A stretch of DNA of 64,000 nucleotides from an uncultured Clostridia bacterium (GCA_947624725.1 CANQLP010000005.1:1-64000); one strand, 5' to 3'; positions 9,219 through 19,929 are shown, counted from the first letter of the stretch. A program made the numbers and translations. The notes: generated by a model not told the origin, from the letters alone.

Positions 9219-10334
9219 ATGGAATTAGTTGCAATGATAATATTAGTAATAATAGTTATAGCATTACTTGTTTACAATATTATTATAAGTAAAAGAATAA
9301 AGAACTTCAAAGATATAAATCAAAAAGTAACAAGTTTAAATGTTTTACAAGATTTTATGAGTACGATTGGGGAAGAACAAACAGTAGATGAAAAAATTGT
9401 AAAAATAAACGATATATTGATAGAACAGTATGCTATCAAATATTCTACAATAGTAGTATTTGACGGAGCAGAGTATGTTATAAAGGCTTCAAATGTTGAT
9501 AAAAAACATTGGGAGACTCTTAAGAATTTACAAAATGAAGAGATATTTAAAGATAGTATAACTTCAACAAAACCTAAATATATAACAGTAAACAAGGAAG
9601 ATGAAAGACTTCCTTATCAAAAAATGGAATTTGGTAGAGCAAAGTCTGCAATGTTTTTCCCACTTTATATAGATAATGTATATATTGGTTATTGGATTAT
9701 AGAAAGTGGAAGAATGCATGCATTTGACCATATTGATACAACAATACTTGAAGTTGTAAAAGAAAATATCATATCAATATTTAAGATTGTATCTTATCAA
9801 AATATTGTAGAAAGTTTAAAAAGAAAAGACCAATATTCTGATTTAAATACTTCAGAATATTTATATGAAGCAGGAAGAAAAATTATAGATAGTTATACAT
9901 CTTCAACTGTATGTATGTTTAAGATAACAAATTTAGTAGAAACAAACGAGAAGATTAATAGAGACACAGGAAACCAAATGATAGTTGATATTTGTGATTT
10001 CATCAAAGAAAGGCTATCAGAGGAGTATCTATTTGTAAGATATATGGGACCAAAGTTTGCAATAGTTTTTTCTGGTATAGATGTAAATGGTGTAGTAGAA
10101 TTTTTGAATGATTTAAAAAGAGATGTTGAAGACCTAGAAATAGAAGATGCAGATGAGGTAATAGAAGAAAACAAAAAGACAGCTAAAAAGAAAAAAATAA
10201 AAACAGTTAAGCCAAAACTTAATTTTGCACTTACGACTTATTATAAAGGAACAGCATTAGAAAAAGTTCTAAAAGAGCTAGAAGAATATCTTGATAATGC
10301 AGATCCTAACGAAAATGACATTAATAATATATAA
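9219..10334 (+). CDS. Membrane-anchored GAF and degenerate GGDEF domain protein
   Basis: The 371-residue protein has one N-terminal membrane span (residues 4-24), a GAF-like sensory region (about 40-190) and a C-terminal region with the outline of a GGDEF domain (about 210-330). Where active diguanylate cyclases have GG(D/E)EF, it reads RYMGPKF near residue 274, so cyclase activity is unlikely. It is probably a sensor or scaffold. It ends in a Lys-rich then acidic tail. It is 55 bases after the ParA-like gene and 30 before ireB, so it may belong to the same transcript. Confidence 0.7.
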   Translation: MELVAMIILVIIVIALLVYNIIISKRIKNFKDINQKVTSLNVLQDFMSTIGEEQTVDEKIVKINDILIEQYAIKYSTIVVFDGAEYVIKASNVDKKHWETLKNLQNEEIFKDSITSTKPKYITVNKEDERLPYQKMEFGRAKSAMFFPLYIDNVYIGYWIIESGRMHAFDHIDTTILEVVKENIISIFKIVSYQNIVESLKRKDQYSDLNTSEYLYEAGRKIIDSYTSSTVCMFKITNLVETNEKINRDTGNQMIVDICDFIKERLSEEYLFVRYMGPKFAIVFSGIDVNGVVEFLNDLKRDVEDLEIEDADEVIEENKKTAKKKKIKTVKPKLNFALTTYYKGTALEKVLKELEEYLDNADPNENDINNI

Positions 10335-10364
10335 TATAAATATTTAGAAAGGATGATTAAGCAC

Positions 10365-10619
10365 ATGGATTTTGATAAGACAATGAATTACAAAGTGGAG
10401 AATGATACTGATATTAAATATAAGGAAGTATTAAAAGAGGTATATAAAGCTCTTGATGAGAAAGGATACAATCCAGTAAACCAAATAGTAGGATATATTT
10501 TATCAGGAGATCCTACATATATTACAAGTCATAATGATGCAAGAAATGCAATTAGAAAAGTTGAAAGAGATGAATTACTAGAAAAAATGGTAAGATATTA
10601 TATAGGGTTAGATGATTAA
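10365..10619 (+). CDS. ireB: IreB-family regulatory phosphoprotein
   Basis: The 84-residue protein has the conserved core of the IreB/YrzL family (DUF965): [19 protein letters not shown] and [19 protein letters not shown]. In Enterococcus, IreB is a substrate of the PASTA kinase IreK and affects cephalosporin resistance; a PASTA kinase is present here at 55767. ATG 10365 is preferred over ATG 10353 because the latter lies inside the AAAGGATG ribosome site. It precedes ruvX by one base, the conserved yrzL-yrrK-yrzB order of Bacillota. Confidence 0.92.
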   Translation: MDFDKTMNYKVENDTDIKYKEVLKEVYKALDEKGYNPVNQIVGYILSGDPTYITSHNDARNAIRKVERDELLEKMVRYYIGLDD

Positions 10620-10620
10620 T

Positions 10621-11044
10621 ATGAGAATTCTAGGAATAGATTATGGGGCATCAAGAACTCGGACTTGCAATATCAGATGCTTTAGGTATTACTGCACAAG
10701 GCTTAGAAACTGTGCAAAATAATGGAAATGATAAAATCATTTTAAAAAGATTAGAAGAACTAATAAAAGAATATGAAATTTCCGAATTTGTAGTTGGCAT
10801 GCCTATAAATATGAATGGAACTCAAGGAGAAAGAGTAGAAGCTACTAAAAAATTTATACATAAATTAAAATGTAAGTTTAATAATATACATATAGAGACA
10901 GTAGACGAAAGATTAACAACAGTTGCAGCACATAAAACGATGAACTTTCTAGATGTAAAGCAAAAAGAGAAAAAGCAAATTGTGGATACTATTTCTGCTG
11001 TGTATATACTAGAAATTTACATGAACAAGAAAAAAAGTTATTAA
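10621..11044 (+). CDS. ruvX: RuvX/YqgF Holliday-junction-resolvase-like protein, one CGG +1 site
   Basis: RuvX (YqgF) is an RNase H-fold nuclease implicated in 16S rRNA 5'-end processing and DNA repair. The start MRILGIDYGASRTG is diagnostic, but that last glycine (residue 14) is encoded C-GGA at 10660. In the normal frame the gene stops soon after codon 14. Skipping the C gives 140 residues, the family length, with EFVVGMPINMNG and the C-terminal DERLTT and D-rich catalytic region intact. It lies between ireB and the DUF1292 gene. Confidence 0.93.
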
Positions 11045-11090
11045 CATTGTAGAAATACAAGTATTATAAATTTGAAAGGAGAAAAAACAA

Positions 11091-11384
11091 ATGGATGATG
11101 AAGAATTAGATAATGTTATTGTTTTAAATGATGAAGATGGTAACGAAGTTAATTTTGAATTTTTAGATTTAGTCGAATTAGACGGAGAGGAATATGTAAT
11201 ATTATTACCAACTGATGAGGATGAAGAAGAACCAGGAGAAGTTGTTATCCTTCAGGTTGAAGATACTGATTCAGAAGATGAAGAATCTTATGTTAGTGTA
11301 GAAGATGAAGAAGTATTAAATAAAGTATTTGAAATGTTCAAAGAAAAATTTAAGGATGAATTTGATTTCGTTGATGAAGATTAA
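11091..11384 (+). CDS. DUF1292 (YrzB-like) acidic protein
   Basis: The 97-residue, very acidic protein matches the DUF1292 family: IVLNDEDGNEV..F, LVELDGEEYVILLP and a C-terminal EEVLNKVFE. Its biochemical role is unknown. Its place after ireB and ruvX is the conserved Bacillota order. A bidirectional terminator follows. Confidence 0.9.
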   Translation: MDDEELDNVIVLNDEDGNEVNFEFLDLVELDGEEYVILLPTDEDEEEPGEVVILQVEDTDSEDEESYVSVEDEEVLNKVFEMFKEKFKDEFDFVDED

Positions 11385-11395
11385 TTAACAAAAAT

Positions 11396-11430
11396 AAAAA
11401 AGCTTTAGAATTGAATCTAAAGCTTTTTTA
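11396..11430. terminator. Bidirectional terminator between DUF1292 gene and tmcAL
   Basis: The stem AAAAAGCTTTAGA / TCTAAAGCTTTTT is flanked by A and T runs, so it can end transcription from both sides. It overlaps the last codons of the minus-strand gene by a few bases. Confidence 0.8.
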
Positions 11431-12661
11431 ATATGTAATCATTTTAGTAGTATAATCTAAATTCGAATATGAATCATAGTCATAACCTAAAGTATATGTA
11501 TTAGTTGCTTGTATATCTTTTTCAAGCATCATTAACAATTTTTTGTTTCTGCAAGTTGTAGTAAAATTCTTTACAGAAGTTACAACTTGTAATTTCTTAT
11601 TTGCTCTGCAAATATTTGAAAGTAAAGTTTGTCCTTTATTGCTATATCCTAAAACTCTAATATATGGATCTATTTGAGTAGAAGTTTTCATATCTTCCTT
11701 AGTGAATCCTAAAAGTGCATATAGTAAAATTCTTTGAATTCTAGTTTGAGTATATCTTTTTGATTTAACAATATTCATAAATTCTACTAAAGTATTGCAA
11801 GAGTTTGCTGCATTTTTAATTACATTTTCTAGTCCTTCATTAACATCTGGTAAATTTGCAATCTCTGCAACTGTCATATTACGAAGTACAAACATTATCT
11901 CTTTTTCATAGCATTCAATTCCACGAACGAAATGGCCTTTTTTAATTGACGCTTCCAAAATATCATAGCAAACCTTAGGCATAACCTTGTCTATTGCATA
12001 GAAATTCCTATCAGTTATGTATTTTCTAATAGCTGTTGCACTAGCGAAATCTCCATATGCTAAATTGCTGTGATATCCAGGACCAATTCTTTTTATACCA
12101 AGAGGCATTATAGAAGAATTAGTCTGTTTTAATGCTTTCAAATATTCTATTGCTAAAATATTATTTGGCGAAGATAAAATGTTTGCAGATTTTCTAATAT
12201 TATTTAAGTACATAAGTAAAGCATTTTCTCTAGCCTTTGGGAAAGAGATACCTTTTGATAATTCATGAGCAAGTAAAGATTTAAATTCTTCAGGTTGTTC
12301 TGTCAAAATATCTGCAAATTCTTTAAGCACAGAAACATCTTCTGTTTCACAACCAAATGAAACAGTATCTACTACTTTAAGAGAATTTAATAGCCTGATG
12401 GCTCCTGATGCAAAATTTTCTGCACTTGAAATACTATATATACATGGAAGTTCTATTACTAAGTCAAAGCCATTAAGTAATGCCATTTTAGCTTTTGTCC
12501 ATTTATCAACAATTGATGCATCGCCTCTTTGGACAAAGTTACCAGTGATTAAAGCAATAGTGTAATTTGCATGAAAAATTCTTTTAGCTTCGTTTAGATG
12601 GTAAAGATGTCCATTATGAAAAGGATTGTATTCACCGAATTATTGCTAAAACATTATCCAT
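11428..12661 (-). CDS. tmcAL: tRNA(Met) cytidine acetate ligase (TmcAL/YlbM), one CGG +1 site
   Basis: The family forms N4-acetylcytidine at the wobble position of elongator tRNA-Met. On the minus strand ATG 12661 follows GGAGG. After eight codons the frame meets CGG (C at 12637). Read normally it stops at once (CGG TGA). Skipping the C gives GEYNPFHNGHLYHL, the diagnostic nucleotidyltransferase HxGH-type motif, and a 410-residue protein, the usual family length. The site is at codon 9, so almost all of the protein depends on the shift. It is one of four minus-strand examples, which shows the anomaly follows the coding strand. Confidence 0.92.
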
Positions 12662-12799
12662 AAAAACCTCCATTAAAATTTCTTGAAATATCTATACAAT
12701 ATAAATATTTATTGATATAATATCATAAAAAGAAAAAAAAAACAATGCTTTTATGTAAAATAAATTTGAAAATTGTAAAATATATTGAAAGGAAGATTT

Positions 12800-13241
12800 A
12801 TGAAAAAGGTTATTATATATACTGATGGAGCATGTTCAGGAAATCCAGGACCTCGGAGGTTGGGGAAGTATCCTTATGTGTGATGGTGTAAAAAAGGAAA
12901 TATCAGGAGGAAAAAAAGAGACAACTAATAATGTTATGGAAATTACAGCTGTAATTGAAGGACTAAAACTTTTAAAATATCCATGTGAAGTAGATATATA
13001 CAGTGATAGCGCTTATGTTGTAAATGCTTTTAATCAAAACTGGATAGAGTCTTGGATAAAGAAGAATTGGAAAAATTCTAAAGGAGAAGCTGTAAAAAAT
13101 AGAGAACTATGGGAAGAATTAATTAACTTAATTAATATCCATAAAGTGAAGTTTATTAAAGTGAAGGGGCATAGTGATAATGAGTTTAATAATAGGTGTG
13201 ATGAGTTGGCACGCAACGCAATATGTTCTAAAGCAATATAA
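12800..13241 (+). CDS. rnhA: Ribonuclease HI, one CGG +1 site
   Basis: RNase HI cleaves RNA in RNA-DNA hybrids. ATG 12800 has AAAGGAAG upstream. The N-terminal motif is IIYTDGACSGNPGPGGWG, in which the glycine at residue 19 is encoded C-GGA at 12854. Skipping that C gives 146 residues, close to the usual size. The active-site acids are visible: Asp in YTDG, Glu in MEITA, Asp in YSDS and Asp in CDELA. The conserved GNPGPGG motif fixes the glycine identity at the shift site with very little doubt. Confidence 0.95.
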
Positions 13242-13266
13242 TAATTTCTGTTTATCACTAGTTTGT

Positions 13267-13413
13267 GAGAATAGCATATATAAAAATTGATAAGCTCCTT
13301 GTGTGTCACAACTTACAAATTAAAATACGAGTTGTAAGTTGCTCCAATCGCACTCGGCAAGCCTCGCTTGATCGCTTACGCGTCGCTTCTAAATTTTTAT
13401 ATATGCTATTCTC
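13267..13413. repeat. 147-base nested inverted-repeat element
   Basis: A perfect 22-base terminal inverted repeat (GAGAATAGCATATATAAAAA.. at 13267-13288, its complement at 13392-13413) encloses a second inverted repeat (CAACTTACAA / TTGTAAGTTG) and a markedly more GC-rich core with TCG/GCG-rich palindromic words at about 13340-13390. There is no convincing coding capacity. It sits in the 220-base gap between rnhA and the ROK gene. It looks like a MITE-like or REP-like intergenic repeat, or a structured RNA. No second copy was noticed in this window. Confidence 0.75.
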
Positions 13414-13462
13414 CAAATCATTAAAATGTAGAATATATAATAATAGAAAGGAGATTTTGTTT

Positions 13463-14360
13463 ATGAAAATTGGAATTGATTTAGGTGGAAGCCATATTGC
13501 AGTTCGGTCTTATAGAAAAAAATAAAGTTATTTTGAAAAAGGAATCGGATTTTGATAAGGGAAGTAAAGATGATATAAAAGAAATTATAGTAAATAAAAT
13601 AGAACAATATGTGAATGAGATATTAGTCGAGAAGAAGATTAATTTAGAGGATATAGAGTTAATTGGCATTGCAGCTCCTCGGAAGTATTAGAAATCGGAG
13701 TAATATTAAAAGCAGAAAATTTAGGAATTAGAGATTTTGATATAGTAGATGTTTTGAGGAAAAAACTTAAATTTGAAAATATTGTTTTAAGAAATGATGC
13801 AAAGTGTGCAGCTTTATGTGAGAAAAGAATTGGAAGTATGAAGGAGTATCAAAATGCTATATTTTTGACATTAGGTACTGGAATTGGTGGAGCTGTGTTT
13901 ATGCAAAATGAATTGTTAAGGGGAAAAAATAATGACGGATTTGAGATAGGACATATGGTAATAAAGGCAGATGGAGATAAATGTACTTGTGGTAATTCTG
14001 GATGCTTTGAAACATATGCTTCTATGAAAGTATTAAAAGATAAAATTGCTAAAAAGCTTAATTTAGATAATTTATCTCGGAGAGAAAGTTTATAATATAA
14101 TTAAAACTGATTTTGAAAGTGTTAAAGATGTTGTAGATGAGTTTATTTATGATTTAAAGATAGGTTTGACAAATGTTATAAATATTTTTGAACCAGAGTG
14201 TATTTGTCTAGGAGGCAGCTTTACATATTTTGAGGATTTATTGCTTGATAAATTAAAAAATAGTATGCAAGAAGCAAACATGACTTTTAATAAAAGTATG
14301 CCAGAGATTTTAGTTGCAAAATCAGGAAATGATGCAGGAATGATTGGAGCGACTTTTTAG
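13463..14360 (+). CDS. ROK-family sugar kinase (glucokinase-like), four CGG +1 sites
   Basis: The ROK family includes ATP-dependent glucokinases and repressors without HTH domains. Skipping C at 13505, 13680, 13696 and 14078 gives a 297-residue protein (glycines 15, 73, 78 and 205). Motifs are the N-terminal IGIDLGGSHIAVG ATP-binding loop, RNDAKCAA, TLGTGIGGAV and the ROK zinc signature GHM..(D)KCTCGNSGCFETYAS. It has no N-terminal HTH, so it is a kinase rather than a regulator. Sites at 13680 and 13696 are only 16 bases apart; both must be used to keep GIAAPG, then N-G-V, in frame. The exact sugar is not determined by sequence. Confidence 0.88.
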
Positions 14361-14396
14361 GTAAAGCTTTTTTATTTAAAATAAAAGTGAAAAGTT

Positions 14397-14438
14397 ATAG
14401 TGTCAAAGATTTTCTAAAAATTAAGGCACTATTTTTTT
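14397..14438 (+). terminator. Probable terminator after the ROK kinase
   Basis: ATAGTGTC pairs imperfectly with GGCACTAT across an A-rich loop, followed by seven T. Confidence 0.5.
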
Positions 14439-14446
14439 AATTTTTC

Positions 14447-14475
14447 TTGTAATTTAAGCTTTTTTAATATATAAT
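14447..14475 (+). promoter_or_regulatory. Sigma-A promoter of pheST
   Basis: TTGTAA at 14447-14452 and TATAAT at 14470-14475 have a 17-base spacer. The leader is only about 40 bases, so there is no room for a T-box riboswitch. Confidence 0.6.
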
Positions 14476-14520
14476 AAATAAATCAAATTGAAATTATGAA
14501 AAGACAAGGAAAGTGAGATT

Positions 14521-15544
14521 ATGAGAGAAAAAATTGAAAAAATAAGAGATGAGGCAAAGCTTGCAATAGAAAAGATTACTGATGCGAAAACTCTAAATGA
14601 GATTAAGATAAAATATCTAGGCAAGAAAAGCGAACTATCTAATGTTTTAAAAGATATGGGAAGTCTTTCTAAAGAGGAAAGACCTGTTGTTGGAGAAATC
14701 GCAAATAAAGTAAGAAAAGAGATTGAAGAAAAAATATCAGAAAAACAAAAAACTATAGAAAAAATGCTACTAGATAAAAAGTTAGAAAAAGAAAAAATAG
14801 ATGTAACACTACCTAGCACAAAAGTAAAGAAGGGCTCTAAACATCCAGTAAATACAGTTATAGAGGAGATAGAGGATTTATTTGTTTCTATGGGATATAC
14901 AGTAGAATCTGGTCCAGAACTTGAAACAGATAGATTTTGCTTTGAACTTTTAAATCTTCCACAAGGACATCCTGCAAGAGATATGCAAGATAGTTTTTAT
15001 ATTACTGATGAATATTTATTAAGAACTCAAACATCAGCAGTTCAAGCAAGAACAATGCTTGCAAATAAAGAAAAATCTCCAATTAGAATGATATGTCCTC
15101 GGTAAGACTTATAGAAGAGAAGATGATGCAACTCACTCTCATCAATTTACACAGGCAGAAGGTTTAGTAATAGATAAAAATATCTCACTTGCAGATTTAA
15201 AGGGAACACTTGAGATTTTTGCTAAAAAGATAATTGGAGAAAATTCAAAATTAAGGTTTAGACCTAGTTATTTCCCATTTACAGAACCTTCATATGAAGT
15301 AGATGTATCTTGCTTTAAATGTGGAGGAAAAGGATGTAACCTTTGCAAACAAACAGGCTGGATTGAAGTTTTAGGCTCTGGTATGGTACACCCAAATGTA
15401 CTTAGAATGTGTGGATATGATCCTGAAAAATATTCTGGTTTTGCATTCGGACTTGGACTTGAGAGAATCGCCATGTTTAAATTTGGAATTCCAGATATGA
15501 GATATTTATATGCAAATGATGTAAGATTTTTAGACCAATTTTAA
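14521..15544 (+). CDS. pheS: Phenylalanyl-tRNA synthetase alpha subunit, one CGG +1 site
   Basis: PheS is the catalytic class II subunit of the alpha2-beta2 PheRS. It has an N-terminal coiled coil (about residues 1-90) and the catalytic domain, including [25 protein letters not shown] and GLGLERIAM. At 15100 the frame meets CCT CGG TAA. Skipping the C gives MICPGKTYRRE with glycine 194 and a 340-residue protein, the normal length. An essential gene interrupted in normal reading is strong evidence that the shift is really used. pheT follows 50 bases later. Confidence 0.95.
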
Positions 15545-15594
15545 GTTGAAGTTTAAGGTAAAATCTAATACATTAGAAAGGATTGAGAATTTAT

Positions 15595-17969
15595 ATGAAA
15601 TTAAGTAAAAATTTTGTAAAGGATTATGTAGATGTAGATGTTGATATTAAAACACTTGCAGAAGATATGACAGCCGTACGGAAATGAATATGATTCAGCA
15701 GAAAAATTAGTAAATGCAACAGGTTTAATTATTGGAGAAGTTAAAACTTGCGAAATGCATCCAGATTCTGACCATTTACATGTTTGCACAGTAGATATTG
15801 GAAAAGAAATTTTAAATATTGTTTGTGGAGCACCAAATGTAAAAAAAGGTCAAAAAGTAATTGTTGCAATGGCAGGAAGCACACTTCCACGGTGGAGTAA
15901 AAATAAAAAAAGGTATGATAAGAGGGCAAGAATCAAATGGAATGATTTGTTCTTTATCAGAAATTGGAATAGATAGTAAATTCCAAAGTGAAGAGGATAA
16001 GACAGGAATACATATTTTAGGAGATGACGCAAAGCCTGGAGATGATCCTGTAAAATACATGGGACTTGATGATGAAGTTATAGACTTCGATTTGACAGCA
16101 AACAGAGGAGATTTACTTAGCATTTTAGGTATGGCATATGAAATAGGAGCAATATACAAAAAGAAAGTAAAAGATATAGATTTATCTCATAAAGAAGAAA
16201 AAGAAAATATTAACGATAGCTTTGCTTTAGATATAAAGACAGATAATTGTAAACTATTTTTAGCCAAAAAGGCTTTAAATGTAGAGATAAAGGAAAGCCC
16301 AGATTTTATTAAGAATAGACTTATCGCATCAGATATAAGACCAATAAATAATGTAGTTGATATTAGTAACTATGTAATGCTAGAAACAGGTCAGCCTTTA
16401 CATTTTTATGATGCAGATAAGTTAAATCGGAAAAATAGAAGTTAGAATGGCAAAATCTAAAGAAAAACTTACAACACTTGATGGAGAAGAAAGGACTCTA
16501 GAAGATTCTGACATAGTAATTTCTGATGGAAAACGAGCAATAGGACTTGCAGGTGTTATGGGAGGGCTTGATACTGAAATAGAAGAAGATACAAAAAATG
16601 TATTAATAGAAGCTGCAATTTTTGATGGAGTTAAAGTAAGATTAACTTCTAAAAAGATTGTAAGAAGTGAAGCAAGTAATCGTTTTGAAAAAGGACTAGA
16701 TCCAAACAGAACATATATGGCAATTGAAAGAGCATGTACCTTACTTGAAAAGTATGCAAATGCAAAAATTTTATCAGGAACTGCCACATATGATAACTTA
16801 GAAAAAGAAGATAAAAATATAGATATATCATTAGAAAAAATAAATAATATACTTGGTTCAAATATATCAGAGCAAGAAGTAATGGAGATTTTTGCAAGGC
16901 TTGGCTTTAAGTCAAAGGTAAAAAATGGTATATTTACAGTTACTGTTCCAAGACGCAGAATAGACATAGATATTCCAGAAGATTTAATAGAAGAAGTACG
17001 GTCGCATTTATGGAGTAAATAACATAGAAGGAAGATTACCAGTAGTTCCAACTGTTCCTGGAAATTATAACAGGGATGTAAGAAATATAAGAAATAAGAT
17101 GATTGCACTTGGGCTAAATGAAACTTTATCATATGTTTTAATAAATGATAAAGAGGTAAATAAATTTGTTACAGATAAATTTGATAAAGTAATGCTTTTA
17201 GATCCTATGAGTGAAGACAGAAATACTTTAAGATATAGCTTAATTATATCTCTATTTAAAATATATGAATACAATGTAGCTCATGGAAATAAAGACATTT
17301 CAATATTTGAAATAGGTAAAGGCTTCTTTAAAAAAGAAGGAAATTATGGCGAAGAATTAAAGCTTTGTAGTATTATGTCAGGAGAATTTTATACAGGAAT
17401 AAATCAAAAAAGAGAAGTTGATTTTTATATTGCAAAAGGAATTGTAGAAGAATTATTAAATAGTATGGGATATGAGAATAGATATAGTTTTGAAGTTCCA
17501 AAGAATATTCCTCAAGAATTTCATCCAGGACAAACAGCAGAAATTAGTATAAACCGGAAATGTCATTGGAATTTTAGGAAAACTTCATCCAGAAGTTACA
17601 AAAGCTGATGTATTTGCTATGGAAATAAATCTTGATAAATTATTTGAAATAAAGAGTGGAAAGCCAAAGTATAAAGAAATATCTAAATTTCCAGAAACTA
17701 AAAAAGATATTGCATTAGTTGTAGACAAAGACATAGAAGCAGAAACTATAAAGAAAGTTATCAAAAAAGCAGGTGGAAATAAACTAAAAGCGATTGATAT
17801 ATTTGATGTTTACGAAGGTGCAATTATAGATAATGATAAAAAGAGTATAGCTTTTTCATTGACATTTGGAGAACAAGATAGAACCCTAACAGATGAAGAA
17901 GTAAATCTAATCATGGAAAAGATTGTAGATGCAACTAGCAAAGAATTTGGAAGTTATTTAAGAAGTTAG
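15595..17969 (+). CDS. pheT: Phenylalanyl-tRNA synthetase beta subunit, five CGG +1 sites
   Basis: PheT carries the tRNA-binding EMAP-like domain (about residues 40-150), B3/B4 editing domain, B5 domain and C-terminal anticodon-binding FDX-ACB domain (about 700-789). The gene needs +1 steps at C 15679, 15890, 16428, 16999 and 17555, giving glycines 29, 99, 278, 468 and 653 and a 789-residue protein of normal family length. Spacings between sites are exact multiples of three once each C is skipped (210, 537, 570 and 555 bases). ATG 15595 follows GAAAGGATTGAG. With pheS it forms one operon. Five identical lesions in an essential single-copy gene are incompatible with decay. Confidence 0.95.
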
Positions 17970-18000
17970 TTTGAAAATTTAGAAAGGATACATAGAATAA

Positions 18001-19373
18001 ATGGCAAAAGCAAAAACAGTATTTGTATGTAACAATTGTGGATATGAATCTAGTAAATGGCTCGGAAAGTGCCCAGCTTGTAATGAATGGAATTCATTCT
18101 TTGAACAAAAATTAGAGGATATTGAAATAGAAAATAAAAGGCAAAAAAAAGAAGGCGCAGGGCCAGTTAGTTTAAAAGATGTTACATCCAAAAAGACAAA
18201 TAGAATGTCTACTGGATTTTCTGAACTAGATAGAGTATTAGGAGGAGGATTAGTTGAAGGCTCACTAATATTACTTGGTGGAGAACCTCGGAATACGGTA
18301 AGTCTACATTAATACTTCAAATATGTGATAAAGTAGAGACAAATGAAAATATCTTATATGTGTCAGGAGAGGAATCTGCTGACCAGATTAAGATTAGAGC
18401 AGATAGATTGAACATAGAAAAAAGTAATATACTCTGTATGGGAGAAACAGATATAGACATAATAGAGGCAGAAATAGACAAGCAAAAGGCGAAACTTGTT
18501 ATTATAGATTCTATACAAACAATTTTCTCAGATAAGCTTCAATCACTTCCAGGAAGTGTTAGCCAACTTCGTGAAATAACAGCAAGAATAATGAGAATGT
18601 GCAAGGATAAAAATGTTACGACAATTATAATTGGTCATGTTACGAAAGAACGGAAGCATTGCAGGACCAAGAGTCCTTGAACATATGGTGGATGTTGTAT
18701 TATATTTAGAGGGAGAAAGATATTTTTCATATAGGATTTTAAGAGGAGTAAAAAATAGATTCGGTTCAACAAACGAAATAGGTATGTTTGAGATGAGGGG
18801 AGAAGGAATGATAGAAATTACAAACCCATCTGATGTACTTATATCGGAGAGAGATAAGGTAGCAGCAGGCTCTCTTGTTGTTGCTTCAATGGAAGGCACA
18901 AGACCACTTCTGGTTGAACTTCAGGCACTTACAACTCAAACTGTTTTTGGTTTCCCAAGAAGAACAGCAAATGGAATTGATTATAACAGACTTACACTTC
19001 TTATGGCAGTTATAGAAAAAAGAACAGGAATAACTCTTTCTAATCAAGATGCATATTTGAATATAGTTCGGTGGTATCAAAATAAATGAGACATCAATAG
19101 ACCTTGGAATAATTTTAAGTGTTGTATCAAGTTATAAAAATAAACCAATACCAAATGATGTAGTGGTAATTGGAGAGGTACGGATTAACAGGAGAAGTAA
19201 GACGCGTTTCTATGATAGAAAAACAGCTAAAGGAAGCAGAAAAGTTAGGATTTAAAAAATGCATAATTCCAGAAAATAATAAAAAACTATTGAAAGAAAA
19301 CTTAAAATTAGATATAATAGGTGTGAAAAATATTAAAGAGGCATTGAGAGAGGTAGACCTATTTAGAGCATAA
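18001..19373 (+). CDS. radA: DNA repair protein RadA, five CGG +1 sites, two in the Walker A motif
   Basis: RadA is a RecA-like branch-migration helicase for recombination intermediates. Skipping C at 18289, 18296, 18651, 19069 and 19181 gives 455 residues, the family length (glycines 97, 99, 217, 356 and 393). Domains: C4 zinc finger [25 protein letters not shown] (residues 9-29), Walker A GEPGIGKST (about 94-102), Walker B region VIIDSIQT, RadA motif KNRFG (about 248-252) and a C-terminal Lon-protease-like domain. Both glycines of the Walker A P-G-I-G-K segment are encoded C-GGN, only six bases apart in the restored frame. Without two consecutive shifts there is no ATP-binding loop. Confidence 0.95.
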
Positions 19374-19407
19374 GATAAATTAAGAAAAAACATAAGAGGG
19401 TGATTTA

Positions 19408-19929
19408 ATGTTAAAAAACGAAAGAGGAATAACCTTATTAGTATTAATAATTTCAATAGCTATAATGCTGATACTTGTAAGTGTTGGAATACGCTATGGA
19501 GGAGAGTCAGTAGAAGATATAAACTTACAAAATTTCTCATACGAATTACAGCAGATCCAAGGTAGAGTTGATAGTTTCCATGAAAAGATGAAAATAATAA
19601 GTGATATTGATTATATAACTTTCAATGGACAAGCAATGGGAATAAATGTAAAAAGGTCTGCAAAGGCAGTAGAAACATTAAAGAAGTTTGGAATTAATTA
19701 TGATGTTGCAAGTGGTGAGGATAAGAATTTATATTATGACGGAAATGGTGTAGATACATATTACAGATATTTTTCTAAGTCAAATCTAGAAAAACAATTA
19801 GATATAAAGAATGCCAGAATAAATGTTATTATTAATTTTAAAACAAGGGAAGTAATTAGCGTAGAGCCACAAATTTATAAAGAAAATCAATATTATAGGT
19901 TACAAGATTTAAAATATCACGAAAATTAA
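19408..19929 (+). CDS. Prepilin-like membrane protein
   Basis: The 173-residue protein starts with NERGITLLVLIISIAIMLIL, resembling a type IV prepilin leader (Gly at the cleavage site followed by a long hydrophobic helix) but without the usual Glu at +5. The remainder is a soluble, mixed alpha/beta region with no recognised motif. It lies 34 bases after radA and 21 before a cyclophilin. It may be a pseudopilin or simply a membrane-anchored extracytoplasmic protein. A similar N-terminus is found in the protein at 60631. It has no in-frame CGG. Confidence 0.55.
   Translation: MLKNERGITLLVLIISIAIMLILVSVGIRYGGESVEDINLQNFSYELQQIQGRVDSFHEKMKIISDIDYITFNGQAMGINVKRSAKAVETLKKFGINYDVASGEDKNLYYDGNGVDTYYRYFSKSNLEKQLDIKNARINVIINFKTREVISVEPQIYKENQYYRLQDLKYHEN

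Noticed and set aside
14361..14520. T-box riboswitch before pheS
   Set aside because: The space from the promoter to the start codon is too short and no T-box motif (TGGNACCGCG-like) is present.
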